Shown here piece after piece: positions 23,116 to 34,689 of a stretch of DNA of 64,000 nucleotides. The position numbers were made by a program, and so were the translations under genes. Source of the stretch: Zoroaster sp. YZ-2022 (Eukaryota; Echinodermata; Asteroidea; Forcipulatida; Zoroasteridae); NCBI GenBank assembly GCA_029582265.1, contig CM055821.1, positions 45,451,694 to 45,515,693 on the forward strand, written 5' to 3'. Each line of letters begins with the position of its first letter. Positions within the stretch are counted from its first letter, which is position 1. Under the pieces are notes generated by a model that worked only from the letters and a program-made list of their open reading frames with translations, made no database searches and had not been told where the DNA came from.

Positions 23116-23857
23116 CGTACATGTACATTGTATACATGCATACATACGTGCTGAAATTTGTGGGCATTGTGCATATGTAGTGTTTGATGATCATGTGCCT
23201 ATTTCTGCGCATCGTGATTGGATAGATTTGCAGAGTAGCAAATTTATGTTGTTCTTATTGGCTGTTCGATTGATCATGAATAATATTCATTATGTTGCAT
23301 ATTCATTTATACGAACGTTGGCGCTCTGTAATTAGGAAATGGACAATAATTATAATGCGTTGACTGTACCGAACTGAGGTATGTTGCGGGCCAAACAGGT
23401 ACTAAAAATAGGACTTAAAATAACAATTCATCCATCGGGGTTCCTAATTATCATGTGTTGTTTTAATAATCGTTGCCGAAGAACAAGGATACGATGAGGA
23501 CCAGTAAACGTAAGCCTCGACTGTCGGGATAAATTGACCCGCTCTGATCTGGGGCTCAAAAACGGATGATTTTATAAAACCGCGGTTTTATTTTTGAAAA
23601 CCGATATTTCGGGTAAAAATCCCTTGGTTCGGTGTCGGTTTTTAAAAAAAACGTGACTATTCGGTTTTACAGGAGAAAAAAAAACGCCCAAGCCTAGCGG
23701 ATAGATATAATATAATATTACATTTTAAAATTTAATTGACTTTATACTTTATTTACTTTATGCTTCAATTCAAGGCATTGTAAATGGCTGCAGCTTTAGG
23801 CCTAGTTAGGCCTATCTGAGAATTAGAAAAAAACAAGCCACCTGTTTTGATTCCCAC

Positions 23858-23894
23858 ATGAAGGCCAGCTATCGCTAAGATAGCTGGCCTTCAT
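23858..23894. repeat. Perfect 16-bp hairpin
   Basis: ATGAAGGCCAGCTATC, a 5-base loop GCTAA, and GATAGCTGGCCTTCAT. It lies inside the CACTA-type element. Confidence 0.85.
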
Positions 23895-24408
23895 TGTCAC
23901 AAACGAGCAGTACAATATAGTATAACTAATAGAGATCAGTAGCAGGATTCAACCTGAAGATCTGACGTCACGCTTCCACGATCGTGAAATACTCCCGATA
24001 CCGGCCTCTCATTTCGGGGGACACCTGAACATTTATTCAACTTTGACTGTTAATGTAAGGAAGTCTGAAGTGTGACGTATCAAATGAAATCCCTTGAATG
24101 GTATGGCCGGAGACAATTAAATATATTGTATGAACAACGATGTCTGGTTCCTGACTACACACTGATGTGATTTGTGTAACGTTAGCCATCTTGTATGTAG
24201 TACATCGTTAGGCCCCGGCTCGGGCACACGGATTTTCTCACGGGGACGAAGCTGAGTTATTAGACTGTCCGCCTGCGCTGCAAGACCGACAAAATTAAAC
24301 GGCAAAGGATCTATGATTCTTCATTTCTGAAAATGCTTTAACCATGCTTTAACCGAGACACTACAAAGGAATTTTTAACGGCGATTTAACCTAATACACT
24401 AACACGGT

Positions 24409-24772
24409 TAATAATAATAATAATAATAATGTATAGATTTATATAGCGCACGTATCCACCAACTAAGTGGCGCTCAAGGCGCATTATATTATTATCCCTG
24501 CTCATAAGGCTCATAAGGCTCATAAATCATTCCTGAAACCATCTCAGCTCCCTGGGGAGTATACAGCTCAATTGCTGCCATTTCTAGCGCATAGAGAGCA
24601 AACCATCTCTGCCTTCACAGGTACCCATTTAACCCCTGGGTGGAGAGAAGCAATTATGGTTAAGTGTCTTGCTCAAGGACACAGGTGTCACGGCTGGGGC
24701 TCGAACCCACACTCTGCTGCTGGCAACACCAGAACTTGAGTTCAGTGCGCTAGACCGCTCGGCCACGACAAT
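24409..24772 (-). mobile_element. tRNA-derived SINE, full-length, minus orientation
   Basis: (TAA)n at the left is the tail; the head on the right reads, minus strand, GTGGCCGAGCGGTCTAGCGC, then GGTTCGAGCCCC. It is the same subfamily as the copy at 57430-57784 (both carry GTTGCCAGCAGCAGAGTG). Confidence 0.85.
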
Positions 24773-24833
24773 CCACTTTACGTGCATTATACAACACACG
24801 GGACCTACGGCTTTACGTCCCATCCGAAGGACG

Positions 24834-24926
24834 AAGCAATTATGGTTAAGTACCTTGCTCAAGGATACAAGTGTCACGACCGGGGCTCGAACCCACACCC
24901 TGCTGCTGGCAACACCAGAACTTAAG
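24834..24926 (-). mobile_element. SINE fragment (tRNA head and core only)
   Basis: Minus strand: GTTCTGGTGTTGCCAGCAGC, then GGTTCGAGCCCCGGTCG, then CTTGAGCAAGGTACTT, then broken off. It lies 60 bases from the full-length copy, in the same orientation. Confidence 0.75.
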
Positions 24927-25382
24927 GTTGAAATGAAGGGTACCCCTAATTTAACCGTGTTTATTGAAATTTTAACCGAGCGAGATTTTCATAGTGTCAA
25001 TATTTATATGGAGGTGACTAAAGAGATGTTTCAGCCACATGATCAATATAAAACAAATATTGTTCGCAACGGTAAACTATATAATTTGGTAAAATATTCT
25101 CTCTTCCATTTTCACCTCATGAAACGGAACAGTGAAAATGTTACTTTGTGATATATTTTTACCATTACATTCTTTTGTACTCAATATTTGTATATATGGA
25201 GGTGACTAAAGAGATGTTTCAGCCACATGATCAATATAAAAGTATTGTTCGCAATGGTAAAAATATAATTCGGTAAAATATTCTCTCTTCCATTCTCTCT
25301 TCCATAAAATGGAATAGTGAAAGTGTTACTTTGTGATATATTTTTACCACTGCATTCTTTTGTACTCAATATTTGTATACCA

Positions 25383-26795
25383 TTTGTAACTCCTAAGCCC
25401 TATGGGTAGTCTTGAAAATCTTGTATATTGAGACTTTAGGGTTGTGAACAAAAGTATGAAAATTGTGCCTTAGATGTGCATTGTGCAAGTATTATTCTAT
25501 GCACTGATGAGATTATGTACATGGTTCATACATTGCACTGCACATGTAGAAATGCTGCATGCACTTATTCAGATTTGCTGATCATTCCTCCAGAAAAGAG
25601 GCGGGAAAAACACAGAAAAAGATCAAATAGATAGCGGGATATCCAAAACGTCTGTGAAAAATCACCCGTGAGTCCAAATAATACTGTCACAGACCTCTGA
25701 ACTCAAAGACTACCCTATAGGTGATGCATGAAGAATGCTCTGTTTCTGTAGAGCGCACGTGCTTAAAACTTGACCAGCAAATGAAAGCACAAGCAAATGT
25801 AAACAGTTTTGTTACTTCTAGGCACTGAAGTTCTACTTGTCTCAGGAAAGAAAACTACTCTATGATGAGATCCTTTGCTGGGTAGTGCTTACTCCAACAT
25901 TTGTGCAAAAGGTAACTTTTTACATTCAATATTATAATGATACTGTATATGTTGATGTGAGGCAAATGCCATTTGAAGCCCATCAATCTACTATCTACGT
26001 ATGTCTACACTACAAGTCTTCAGTCACAATAAATATTGCAGTACTTATGGCAATTGTCGGGCCTTATTCACTTAAGTGCTATGTTGGATCATTACTGCAT
26101 GAAATAACATTTCTATTCACAAGATACGACGACTTACACACTGTAAGTGGTTTGAGTGCATTTTTGGTAGCATAAATCTCATCATGAGCTCATCAGTGGT
26201 TTAGTATCGGAGAAAGTTGGCGGTAGAACCATGTTAAATCTCTACTGAGTTCTAATAGTGTTGTGGTTTGACAACTCAATGTTTTGATAGGGATGATATT
26301 GTGAGAAAATGAAAAGGTAGGAAAAATGTTTGCCATTATCATTAGGCATATACTAGCCTATAGCGGTTTACCTCTATAGCCATGTATAGCAAGGAAACTG
26401 TTTTTTATCTTGGTATTTACAATAAAATGATACACAAGGAAAGTTTCCATGGTCTGAAGTTAGTCGGAACCCAGTTTCATGGTAGGATTTTCAAAATAAA
26501 AAGGTAGGATTTCCTACAAAAGTAGCAAGAATATCATGCCTGGATACTGTAGGATCCGAGTATACTGATTGCAACCATGACTTGTCAAATCACTGGTTCT
26601 TCAGAACAAACATTAATACATCTCATTAATAATATAACATAGTTATAGAGACTTCCTCTTATTATGCTAAGATTAAAATCCTACTCTGTGGATTATTAAA
26701 TATTTTGTGAGGTTGTAATGCAAAGTTGAGGAGTAAAACAAAAACATATATTCCAAAAATCTATGTGGATTGTTGATCGGACAAGTAAAGTTGCA
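25383..26795. other. Non-coding stretch
   Basis: One 112-codon open stretch (25837-26175, plus) has no family resemblance and no good Kozak context or splice signals; it is not called. Nothing else is recognised. Confidence 0.4.
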
Positions 26796-26799
26796 TTAA

Positions 26800-27055
26800 C
26801 CAGTTCGCACCGGGAATAAAAAAGTTTTTCCGAACCCCGTGGCGGGTTTATTTTCACCGCACAAACACGACCAAGGGTGCTCACCAGAGCGTGACCGGGG
26901 AGACCGCATCTTCCACCGTATGCTTATGGCTCGTTGCCACGTCGACCGGGAATCTATACAAATATTCCCGAGAATCCTGTGGCGTGTTTAGACGCTCTCC
27001 GATCCGCTGTCCAAAAAAAATATTGCGTGTATACACGGCCTCCAACGCGAACTGG
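26800..27055 (+). mobile_element. TTAA-flanked element, CCAGTTCGCGTCGGG family, copy 1
   Basis: TTAA at 26796-26799 and 27056-27059. Ends CCAGTTCGCACCGGGAATAA and CCAACGCGAACTGG. Shared interior motifs: CGTGTTTAGACGCTCTCCGA and GTGTATACACGGCCTCC. Copies: 46165-46418, 50666-51294, 63761-64000. Confidence 0.8.
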
Positions 27056-27059
27056 TTAA

Positions 27060-28147
27060 GATAACGCTTTTGGGAGTTTTTTGCTGTTGTCTTGATCCAA
27101 CATGATGCATACATGAATAAGGCAAATGGTTTAAACAGGAAGAGAATGTGGTAAACAATTCCCACATATTCTACCCAAATCTTACTTATAACCGTAAAAA
27201 CAAAATGTTAATATGCTGCACTGGTGAGTAGGATATTCATTGATTGTATGAGCACTAGGCAAATATGAGATGCCTTTGGGAAACAGCTTTAAACACTTTC
27301 AGGGCATGTCTGCCAACTCGAAGTATGTGTATGATGAGGAATAATGGATGGAATAATATGTTTATCGAGTCTACAAAATTGTAGTTCTGGGCGATTTTGG
27401 AAATTGGTTTTTATCACAAGGGAGAGTTGCTCGGCAAGCGGTGTGTAAGTTGCTCCAGGGTTGCCAGGCAACTGTTTCAACAAACTCACTGGAAATACAC
27501 ATTATTAATAGTTTGAATATACATGACGACAAATTATGAGGTTTGCAAACTCAATTAATTTAAGAGCAGAATAACTGCCTGCTACATGCCATAACTATCC
27601 GTTTTTTTTTTCACTGGTGGGATATGAGCAAATATTTTATGAGGATTTTTTTCCATGTGCATACAAATTAAAATTGCACTAGCGTCCAAATGGTGGGTAG
27701 GGTTGCACAAAAGTGATATTTGAAAAAAAATGTAAATTTATATAGGTTTTTAACGATCCAATTGCAGTGCTTTTAAAGGTTTTCAAAGGCAGTCAGCATG
27801 CTTCAGTACATGCTGAGGATACAACACCCTCCAACAGGTATTTCATTATTATATCGGTGAGAAAATCATAATACTGTTCTGAGAAAATTAATTTGTACAA
27901 AGGACGGCTGTTGAGAAAAAACAAAGGAAAAACAATTTAAAAATTCAGAAACATCACAATCAGAAATTCAGAAATATATGTGACATGACTCTGTGTCCAA
28001 GAAAAGTCTAGGTAATCATGTCACCGTTCTCATCAGCTAAAGACATAATATTATATTCTGGTTAATCCTTTTTTTGGCATCATTAATATCTAAAAATGAG
28101 GAATGTGTGTTGACCAATTGCGTTCTCCCTAGATAGCCATTCTATAT
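27060..28147. other. Non-coding stretch
   Basis: No gene or recognised repeat. Confidence 0.4.
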
Positions 28148-28290
28148 AACCACGGGGCTGATTGCATTAAGCTACTAAGCAGTATTAAACATGACTACCA
28201 GCCATGGTCTGTGTATTTTGATACAAAAAATTGACTGGTAACCAATAAAACCTGCCAAATCTGCTTAGCAGTTCTATGGAATTGGTCCCA
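28148..28290. mobile_element. Fold-back MITE, GCTTAGCA family, diverged copy 3
   Basis: TTAAGCTACTAAGCAG at the left against CTGCTTAGCAGTTCTATGGA at the right, with CTACCAGCCA and TGACTGGTAACC inside. It is older or more diverged than the copy at 17996. Confidence 0.6.
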
Positions 28291-28787
28291 GCTGCCATTG
28301 CAGACATAACAAATGTAGGTACAATGCTATGAGCAGCTAAACAAATCTGGCATTGTGACTTCGTTTCGATTTGCACTAGTGCAAAGATGGCCGCCACAAT
28401 TATACTGGGGGTGTTTTATTCACAACAGTGACCAGAAACAGATTTTGGCACTAGTCAGTGGTTCCGTGTTTTTCACAATTGCTCAGTTTGTGCTGCAATC
28501 CATTAACTGTTCCGACCAAACTTGAAGTGAGATTTTCCCTCGGTTGTGCTTGGTTTCAAGATGGCGGATTAGCGATAGGTTTGTTCCTTATTTGTCCGCG
28601 CAGTTTTTTTGAATGCTTGCTCGTTCAAAGTTATCACACAGGTTTATTAATCACCAGTGAGTTCCACTATTACTCACAAAGTTCCAAGAGGATTGTCATG
28701 TCAGGAATTGTGTCTGGTTACGAACGCAGCTGTGAAGTTGTTTCTGGTCAAGAATTTGATGTCAGAAACAGGTTTCTGCTAATGCAC

Positions 28788-28858
28788 ACCCCAGGTCAAG
28801 GTCAAGGTCATCCCCACCCCCCACACCCCCATCCCCACCCCACCCCCACACAAGTATG
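28788..28858. repeat. C-rich low-complexity run
   Basis: CCCCACCC-type repeats preceded by three copies of AGGTCA (CAGGTCAAGGTCAAGGTCAT). The surrounding 133-codon frame is not called as a gene. Confidence 0.75.
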
Positions 28859-28859
28859 A

Positions 28860-29909
28860 AAGGCAGATGGATAAAATAATTTGGTCCACATGAGGCGTAA
28901 AAGAAAACAGAGTATTTGGTGGGTAAAAACATTTGAGCATTTAGACCTTTCCTTGTCTGTCCACATTCTCTTCCGTTTATCACTAAATCACAACAAAAAA
29001 ACATATTTGCTTAAAATTGTATAATACTTCAATCATTGATATACTTTCAAGAGATTAATCTTTGGGCATTTTTATAATTAAATTTTTTTCTTTTCTTATA
29101 ATACACAAATTTACATAACATATATAAAAATTCAAGTGAACAAAAAGATACAAATACAAAAAGTAAAATTGAAGTTGCTTTTGTCCAATTATTGACAATA
29201 GTAACAAGCTGAAAATAATTATTCTGAATGCGAGTTGCATGAACATTCACGCAAAGATTTAACAGCTTATGGTCAATTCAAAATTTTCAGCAACATTTTA
29301 TTAATATATTAATTTTTACAAAAGACCAACGAGAAAACAGTTGCGTAAGTAGTTTTTATTAATACGCTGTTTAAAGTTTATAAATATGAACTAGTTACTA
29401 ACGTTGAAAACCCCTGCTTAGGATGTGTTATACAACACAGTACAATGACACTACACAATGCTTCAACACTACATGTATCTCTATACATTCATACACTATG
29501 GACAGGTTATAATTTAGAGTGAATCAAGCAATCTTGTTGGCGATGTATTGCTGATTATCCAAGCGTGACGCAAATAAACCGACATCGATCGTTGCTGCCA
29601 TAAAAAAAAAAGACTATTCCTACACCGGCTCGCTACCAACCTTATAAACCTCTCTACTGCAGTCAGACTCCCCACCGACCTTGGGGTGGGGGGGGGGTGG
29701 GGCCTATTTAGCAAATTGGCAAGATGATAAATCGGTGATATGACCTCGGCCAGTGACCTCTGACCTTTTACCTGACCTGCATCTCTATGGGCAATGGCAA
29801 TTGAATATCTCCATCCTTCTCCGGTTTGAACAAAACTGTAGGTGAAGAAAAATAAATGTGCACATACATAAAAAATGTAATATTAGCAGATCGAATAAAA
29901 AGAAGTATC
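28860..29909. other. AT-rich non-coding stretch
   Basis: No gene recognised. A G-rich run (29682-29702) is the only notable feature. Confidence 0.4.
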
Positions 29910-29913
29910 TTAA

Positions 29914-30749
29914 CCCTAACTCCCTAGGCCCACTTGCTTACACATAACCTGAAACCTTCCTAACTCCCTAGGCCACTTGCTTACACATAACCTGAATCCT
30001 TCCTAACTCCCTAGGCCCACTTGCTTACACATAACCTGAATCCTTCCTAACTCCCTAGGCCCACTTGCTTACACATAACCTGAATCCTTCCTAACTCCCT
30101 AGGCCCACTTGCTTACACATAACCTGAATCCTTCCTAACTCCCTAGGCCCACTTGCTTACACATAACCTGAATCCTTCCTAACTCCCTAGGCCCACTTGC
30201 TTACACATAACCTGAATCCTTCCTAACTCCCTGGGCCCACTTGCTTACACATAACCTGAATCCTTCCTAACTCCCTGGGCCCACTTGCTTACACATAACC
30301 TGAATCCTTCCTAACTCCCTGGGCCCACTTGCTTACACATAACCTGAATCCTTCCTAACTCCCTGGGCCCACTTGCTTACACATAACCTGAATCCTTCCT
30401 AACTCCCTGGGCCCACTTGCTTACACATAACCTGAATCCTTCCTAACTCCCTGGGCCCATTTGCTTACACATAACCTGAATCCTCCAAAATCCTTCAGTA
30501 GTAAAGCAAGCACATGACATGTATGCACACATGTGTTTCTAAGCTGTGATACATGTACATGGCCAGGGACCCTCCCTGCATGCATGGAGCAATAAACAGT
30601 GTCCACTGACCCAAGCACTGACCTTGCAATCACTACAACAAACATGGATGTACATGTACCATGGAAAGGCAAGTATGCCTAATAACCTCAATCTTCCAAA
30701 ATCCTTCACTTTAGCAAAGAGGATTTTCGAGGATTTGGGAAGGTTAGGA
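29914..30749 (-). mobile_element. TTAA-flanked element, CCCTAACCTTCCC family, expanded copy
   Basis: TTAA at 29910-29913 and 30750-30753. It lies in reverse orientation to the other copies. The subterminal 43-bp unit (contains AACTCCCTAGGCCCACTTGC) is repeated about 13 times from 29917 to 30480; the units split into CTAGG and CTGGG variants arranged in blocks, a sign of recent local amplification. Confidence 0.85.
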
Positions 30750-31015
30750 TTAATAAATCATTTCCTTATACATGTACATGTTCCCTCTTGGTCCATAATG
30801 GCTTATCGTACTGAGTTACAAATTTATGAAGGGCCAAGAAGTGTTTTGAAAACAAGCAAGATTACTTTCAGAACAGTTTAATCTATTCTCTCCAAGCCAG
30901 TATCACGATTGCTTAAACCGTTTATTTATGATACGTGCCCGCCACAACAAAAAGCATGAAATACTAAGCCACACTCAACGCGCACCTCGTATCATGACTT
31001 CAAATCTCGAGACTT

Positions 31016-31050
31016 TCAGAATATGATCACTTCCTCCTGGGGACAGCACA
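31016..31050 (-). CDS. Possible alternative terminal exon of the FEZ gene
   Basis: The acceptor CCCTTTTCCCAG precedes TG TGC TGT CCC CAG and a stop (TGA at 31018-31016). If the preceding exon ends at AAAG before GTACGC (31857), the join reads LLTNYILK-VCCPQEEVIIF. Vertebrate FEZ proteins end YILKVLCPT, so VCCP at this position is suggestive. An AATAAA on the minus strand lies at 30926-30921, about 90 bases downstream. The alternative is that this is a chance match and the previous exon runs to its own stop. Confidence 0.4.
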
Positions 31051-31731
31051 CTGGGAAAAGGGTTGAATGTGCTGTCCGATAACTCAACTTACGACAGAAC
31101 GGGTCTTTGTCCCCACAAATGCAATTTGCAATTATGAGTGAGTTAGAGCGCATTCCTTGCTGGCTTTAGTTTTTTTCCCACAGGGAAAGGAACTTTTACC
31201 GACCAAGACATTTACTGTGACGCAAGTGCAGAATCAAGTTGCTTAAACCCCGGTGTTGCTTAAACCCCGGTGTTGATGCTGACTTATAAATATGATTATA
31301 TCTTTCCGGTAACAACATCAAGGATTCCTCAAAAGTGCCTATAGCACTGTAGCTCACAAGCCTGACAAAAACTCAAGAAAAGAAGATGGAAAACCCCAGG
31401 CAATTATAGTGAAAATCAACATCGTAAGGTAGACACTGAAAACACAATCCATATCCCCCTGGGCTTTGAACCAGAGTCACATTTTTGCACCATTATTTTT
31501 TTCTAAGAAAAAGCTAAATTTGTACCTAAAAACCACCAATTCATGTACAATGTGGTCAATCTTGATTTAGATTTATTTATTTATTTATTATTATTTTTTT
31601 TTTGAATCCTCAAAAATCTGTTTTAGCTGCGTGATCTGACCAAAAATATTGAAGTTGCCTACTGGGCAATACTCATCAGTTCACCGGGTTGCCCGGTGAA
31701 TTTTAAGGTGCCCCAGGCAACTGGGCAACCC

Positions 31732-31922
31732 TTAATTTTGCACCCAAGCCCCTTTTGTTCTCAGGGTGAGAGCTATGCCAGTAACCTTGCCGTCCTTAGG
31801 GGACTTACGATGCCCTCGCCTACGCAGTGTATATGAATCAATATTGGCTTGCGTACCTTTGAGGATATAGTTGGTCAGTAGGTCAGGAACGTCTTTGCTA
31901 TCGTCGTTGATTGCTCTCAGAA
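31732..31922 (-). CDS. fez: FEZ/UNC-76 family, C-terminal exon
   Basis: The acceptor TTTTTTCTGCCTGCAG ends next to 31922. The exon encodes (I)LRAINDDSKDVPDLLTNYILK, which corresponds to the conserved C-terminal motif of FEZ proteins (ILxAMxED…VPxLLTDYILK). The first codon is completed by the A that ends exon 52159-52234, so phase fits. Three endings are possible: read-through to the stop at 31734-31732 (adds 42 residues, Arg/Lys-rich, no similarity known to me); a donor AAAG-GTACGC at 31857, leaving a 66-bp exon; or a strong donor GTAAGT at 31808, leaving a 114-bp exon. FEZ proteins are kinesin-1 cargo adaptors for axonal transport and outgrowth. Confidence 0.8.
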
Positions 31923-32046
31923 CTGCAGGCAGAAAAAACATTGAAGGCGGGATTTCATTAGAATGCGAGAAATGGTGTTTATGGAGATTAATTACAGAAT
32001 TGACACAGGGTTAGGACTAGTCTTGTTGAATATGGACGTACATTAA

Positions 32047-32492
32047 CCCTAACCACCCTGAATCCATCAAAATCCATCCCCCTGTTTTGGAGGATTTCGG
32101 CGGATTCAGGATATCTCCACATTGAGCATATGGCGGACTTTGATGGATTCAGGATTTCAATAGTTTTTAACTGCTTGGTCATGTTGGTTGATGTATTTTG
32201 ATGGATTATAGTTACATGTACTGTACATGTACAGCCAACACTTGTATGTGTTAGATTTTGATGGATTCTATGCAGCAACATACTATACAAATTTTCATGT
32301 GAGCATGGTATCCTGAATCCGCCAAAATCCACCAGAAATTTAGTAGTGGATTTTGGCAGATTCAGGATATGTCCAATATCTACACTGGCGGATTCTGATG
32401 GATTCAGGACACCAGCATTTTGTGTGTGACAAAAATGGTGGATTTTGGTGGATTCAGGATACTTTCTAATAAAAATACCCAAGGGGTTAGGG
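32047..32492. mobile_element. TTAA-flanked element, CCCTAACCACCCTGAATCC family
   Basis: TTAA at 32043-32046 and 32493-32496. Ends CCCTAACCACCC and GGGGTTAGGG. The interior is made of repeated GGATTTTGGYGGATTCAGGA in both orientations. It lies in the last large FEZ intron. Confidence 0.8.
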
Positions 32493-32948
32493 TTAAAGGA
32501 ATGAACATGTATACAGAAATAAACCTTGAAGGTCTCTGCCTATTATTAGTGCAAATAAATTCAGAGATATTTTCTTGTTTGGTGTAATTCATTTGTTAGG
32601 GGAAAATACATCATTGCTAGCATTGGCAACACTAGTTCTATGTCTACGCATACTCTATATGAATATGAATACCAATGTGACGTTTAAGCTTATTACGTTG
32701 TGCCGTTCACAAGAAACATGTCACTGATGCATACAGATTTCAATCTAATGTGGAATTTAGGAATGAGTGCTCTTTCCGAAATTCGAACTTGAAATTATTT
32801 CACTTTTTCTTAAAAATAACATCACTTCAAACAAAATTATTTCTAGGAAAGAACAATATTATCATCAGATTTACATTAAGTTAGTAAGTTTAACATTAAA
32901 ATTAAAAATTTATATATATATATAAACGGGAAGCGAGCAAAGAAAATT

Positions 32949-33021
32949 TGGCTGATGCCGGACTCGAACCCGCGACCTCTCGAATACCGTACAAGCGCTC
33001 TACCAACTGAGCTAACCAGCC
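32949..33021 (-). repeat. tRNA-like fragment (decayed)
   Basis: Minus strand: GGCTGGTTAGCTCAGTTGGT, then GGGTTCGAGTCC, ending GGCATCAGCCA. The acceptor and D arms look good, but the anticodon stem and T stem do not pair well, so this is likely the head of a tRNA-derived SINE or a pseudo-tRNA. (TA)n runs lie on both sides (32917-32925, 33181-33202). Confidence 0.55.
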
Positions 33022-33499
33022 CCTATGTTGGTGGGCGGTCCACTTATGCCAATTATCTATTGCTCTATGGTGCCAGGTCAGAGACCAAACCATATCTGCC
33101 GAGTAGCCAGGGATCAAGCCCCGGTCAGATGCAAACAACCTGGGTAACGGCAGCAGCAGGGATCAAACAACGGGACACATATATATATATATATATATAT
33201 ATTTTGATTTACCATTTCTATACCTAACCTTTTAAGACTTATCAGTCATAATCATGTTTCCAGCTGTCTTTTAATAGGGAGGAGGGCCAAAGCCTTTGAG
33301 AAGCTCGGCCGATATAATCCCCTAGATGAGCACAAAAGACCCTTTATTAATGAATACATCTCAAATAGCTCTTATTTAGGATGGTGAAATTCTTGCATTG
33401 GATGATAAACAATTGATCTAATTTTGCCCTGCACCGACATGTGTATACTCGGTGCTTGGCGATGTATTGTGGGAAATGTCTGTGGGAAAAAACTTCACA

Positions 33500-33580
33500 G
33501 GCGACTCGCGCAGGATTCGAAACCACAACCTCCTGCCTACTAGTGCAGATGTCTTAACCTCTCGACCACCGAGCTTGCCC
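33500..33580 (-). repeat. tRNA-like SINE head
   Basis: Minus strand: GCTCGGTGGTCGAGAGGTTA resembles an A box of leucine/serine tRNAs and GTGGTTTCGAATCCTGC a B box, about 45 bases apart. No functional tRNA fold. Confidence 0.5.
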
Positions 33581-34679
33581 GATGATGATTGGTTAGAAGA
33601 GTTAGAATCTTACATAGCAGCGGGTTCCGCGATATATATATAGCTCTTATTGTTAACACAGACTTGACTGACACCTCAGCTGTCTTTTGTTCACAACTGC
33701 AGCCAGTATAATGAGCTCTTTTGGTCTGGGCTAGGCCCTCCAGAAGCCCAGGTTATGTTGATTGGCAGGTACTGTATTGTTACAGGATTAGGACTCACAA
33801 AAGACAGATTCGGAGGCCAGGTAGCCCAGGCCTGGCTTCTCAAAGGCCTGGCTTCTCAAAGACTTGGCTGTATCACGACTTTGGCCTTCCTCCCTTCCTT
33901 TTGTAGTGCTCATGTTTAACTTGATCAAATTTTCCCGTTTATATGAACTTGGTAAACAACAGTACATGGTGGGAGATACAATGGATGATAAATTGGCCAG
34001 GCCTCGGGATGAAATGGATAAAAAAATCTTTAATTGGCAGGTCAAAGGTTAAGAATAATTCAATTATATTCATTGATTGCTCTCATCAGTATGAAATTAA
34101 ACTATTACAATGGAAAGAATTTATGTTCCTTCTGGCGCTAATTGAATGCCTTAATTTTTACCTATTACTGCGGGTACTGATTTATAAATGTAATCAATGC
34201 CCACCAGTAAACGAGTTTGCTGGAAATCACATAGCAAAATGCTCCATCAATTTGCTTATCACAATTCAAGATTTGCTTTTCAAAATCAGCATCACATGCC
34301 CACAAAAATATTTCTGCCTTAAATTTTGGCTATATAACATTTTTTGAATGAAGTCATTCCCTGCCTACTAATGTGCACTTAAAGAGACCCAGGAAAGTCA
34401 AATCCACTTTTAATCATTAGAAAATGGATGTAAGGCATTACAACTGATGTTTACAACTAATATGAGAAGTGAATGTTTTTCATCTACATGTACATGACAT
34501 TCTTAATTCTCAGGATGTTAAAAACACAATTCCGTGTGAATTTTCTTCTTTTTCATTAAATGTTTGGCTCAAAAGATGCAAAAATAACCAAATGGTAAAA
34601 TTTACTTAATGTGAAGCTGTTGATGGTAACAATCTTCCCTATAGAAAGCATTCATAAATTGCACATTATAACAGGTTGG
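33581..34679. other. FEZ intron sequence without recognised elements
   Basis: A short GGCCTGGCTTCTCAAAG duplication lies at 33830-33865. Otherwise nothing is recognised. Confidence 0.4.
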
Positions 34680-34689
34680 TTGTTTAATG

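Larger units (their letters stand above)
22105..24996. mobile_element. CACTA (EnSpm)-type element, non-autonomous
   Basis: The left end CACTATGAAAATCTCCTCGG and the right end, inverted, CACTATGAAAATCTCGCTCG match for 15 bases and then continue with one indel through CGGTTAAAAT. A 3-bp TCA lies at both flanks (22102-22104 and 24997-24999), and the neighbouring tandem copy shows the unbroken site. Subterminal TTTTAACCGNGT-like motifs recur near both ends (22134-22230 and 24335-24420), as is usual in CACTA elements. No transposase is recognised in the 2.9 kb interior, which holds a GC-rich minisatellite, a hairpin and two SINE insertions. Confidence 0.8.
21928..25382. repeat. About 190-bp tandem repeat, three copies, split by a transposon
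   Basis: Copies at 21928-22104, 25007-25190 and 25194-25382 share GGAGGTGACTAAAGAGATGT (with variants) and TTTCACCTCATGAAACGG. The CACTA-type element at 22105-24996 separates the first copy from the other two, and the copies on either side allow the pre-insertion sequence (TACTCAATATTTG) to be read. Confidence 0.85.

Noticed and set aside
22874..23212. Cys/Arg/Val-rich frames resembling a repeat protein
   Set aside because: They come from the 13/14-bp minisatellite, with three frames giving the same residues.
24045..24305. Possible start exon on the minus strand (ATG at 24192 in the context AAGATGGC)
   Set aside because: Good start context but only about 50 codons, no donor or partner exon found, and it lies inside the CACTA-type element.
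25837..26175. 112-codon plus frame
   Set aside because: No domain, no splice signals that extend it, and average composition for AT-rich DNA.
28458..28859. 133-codon plus frame ending in a Pro/His run
   Set aside because: The run is a C-rich simple repeat; the remainder shows no recognisable motif.
29914..30480. CRISPR-like array or interstitial telomere
   Set aside because: Units are contiguous with no unique spacers, the genome is animal, and the array is bounded by TTAA element ends.
32949..33021. Functional tRNA gene
   Set aside because: D arm and acceptor fit, but the anticodon stem and T stem do not pair; treated as a SINE head or pseudo-tRNA.
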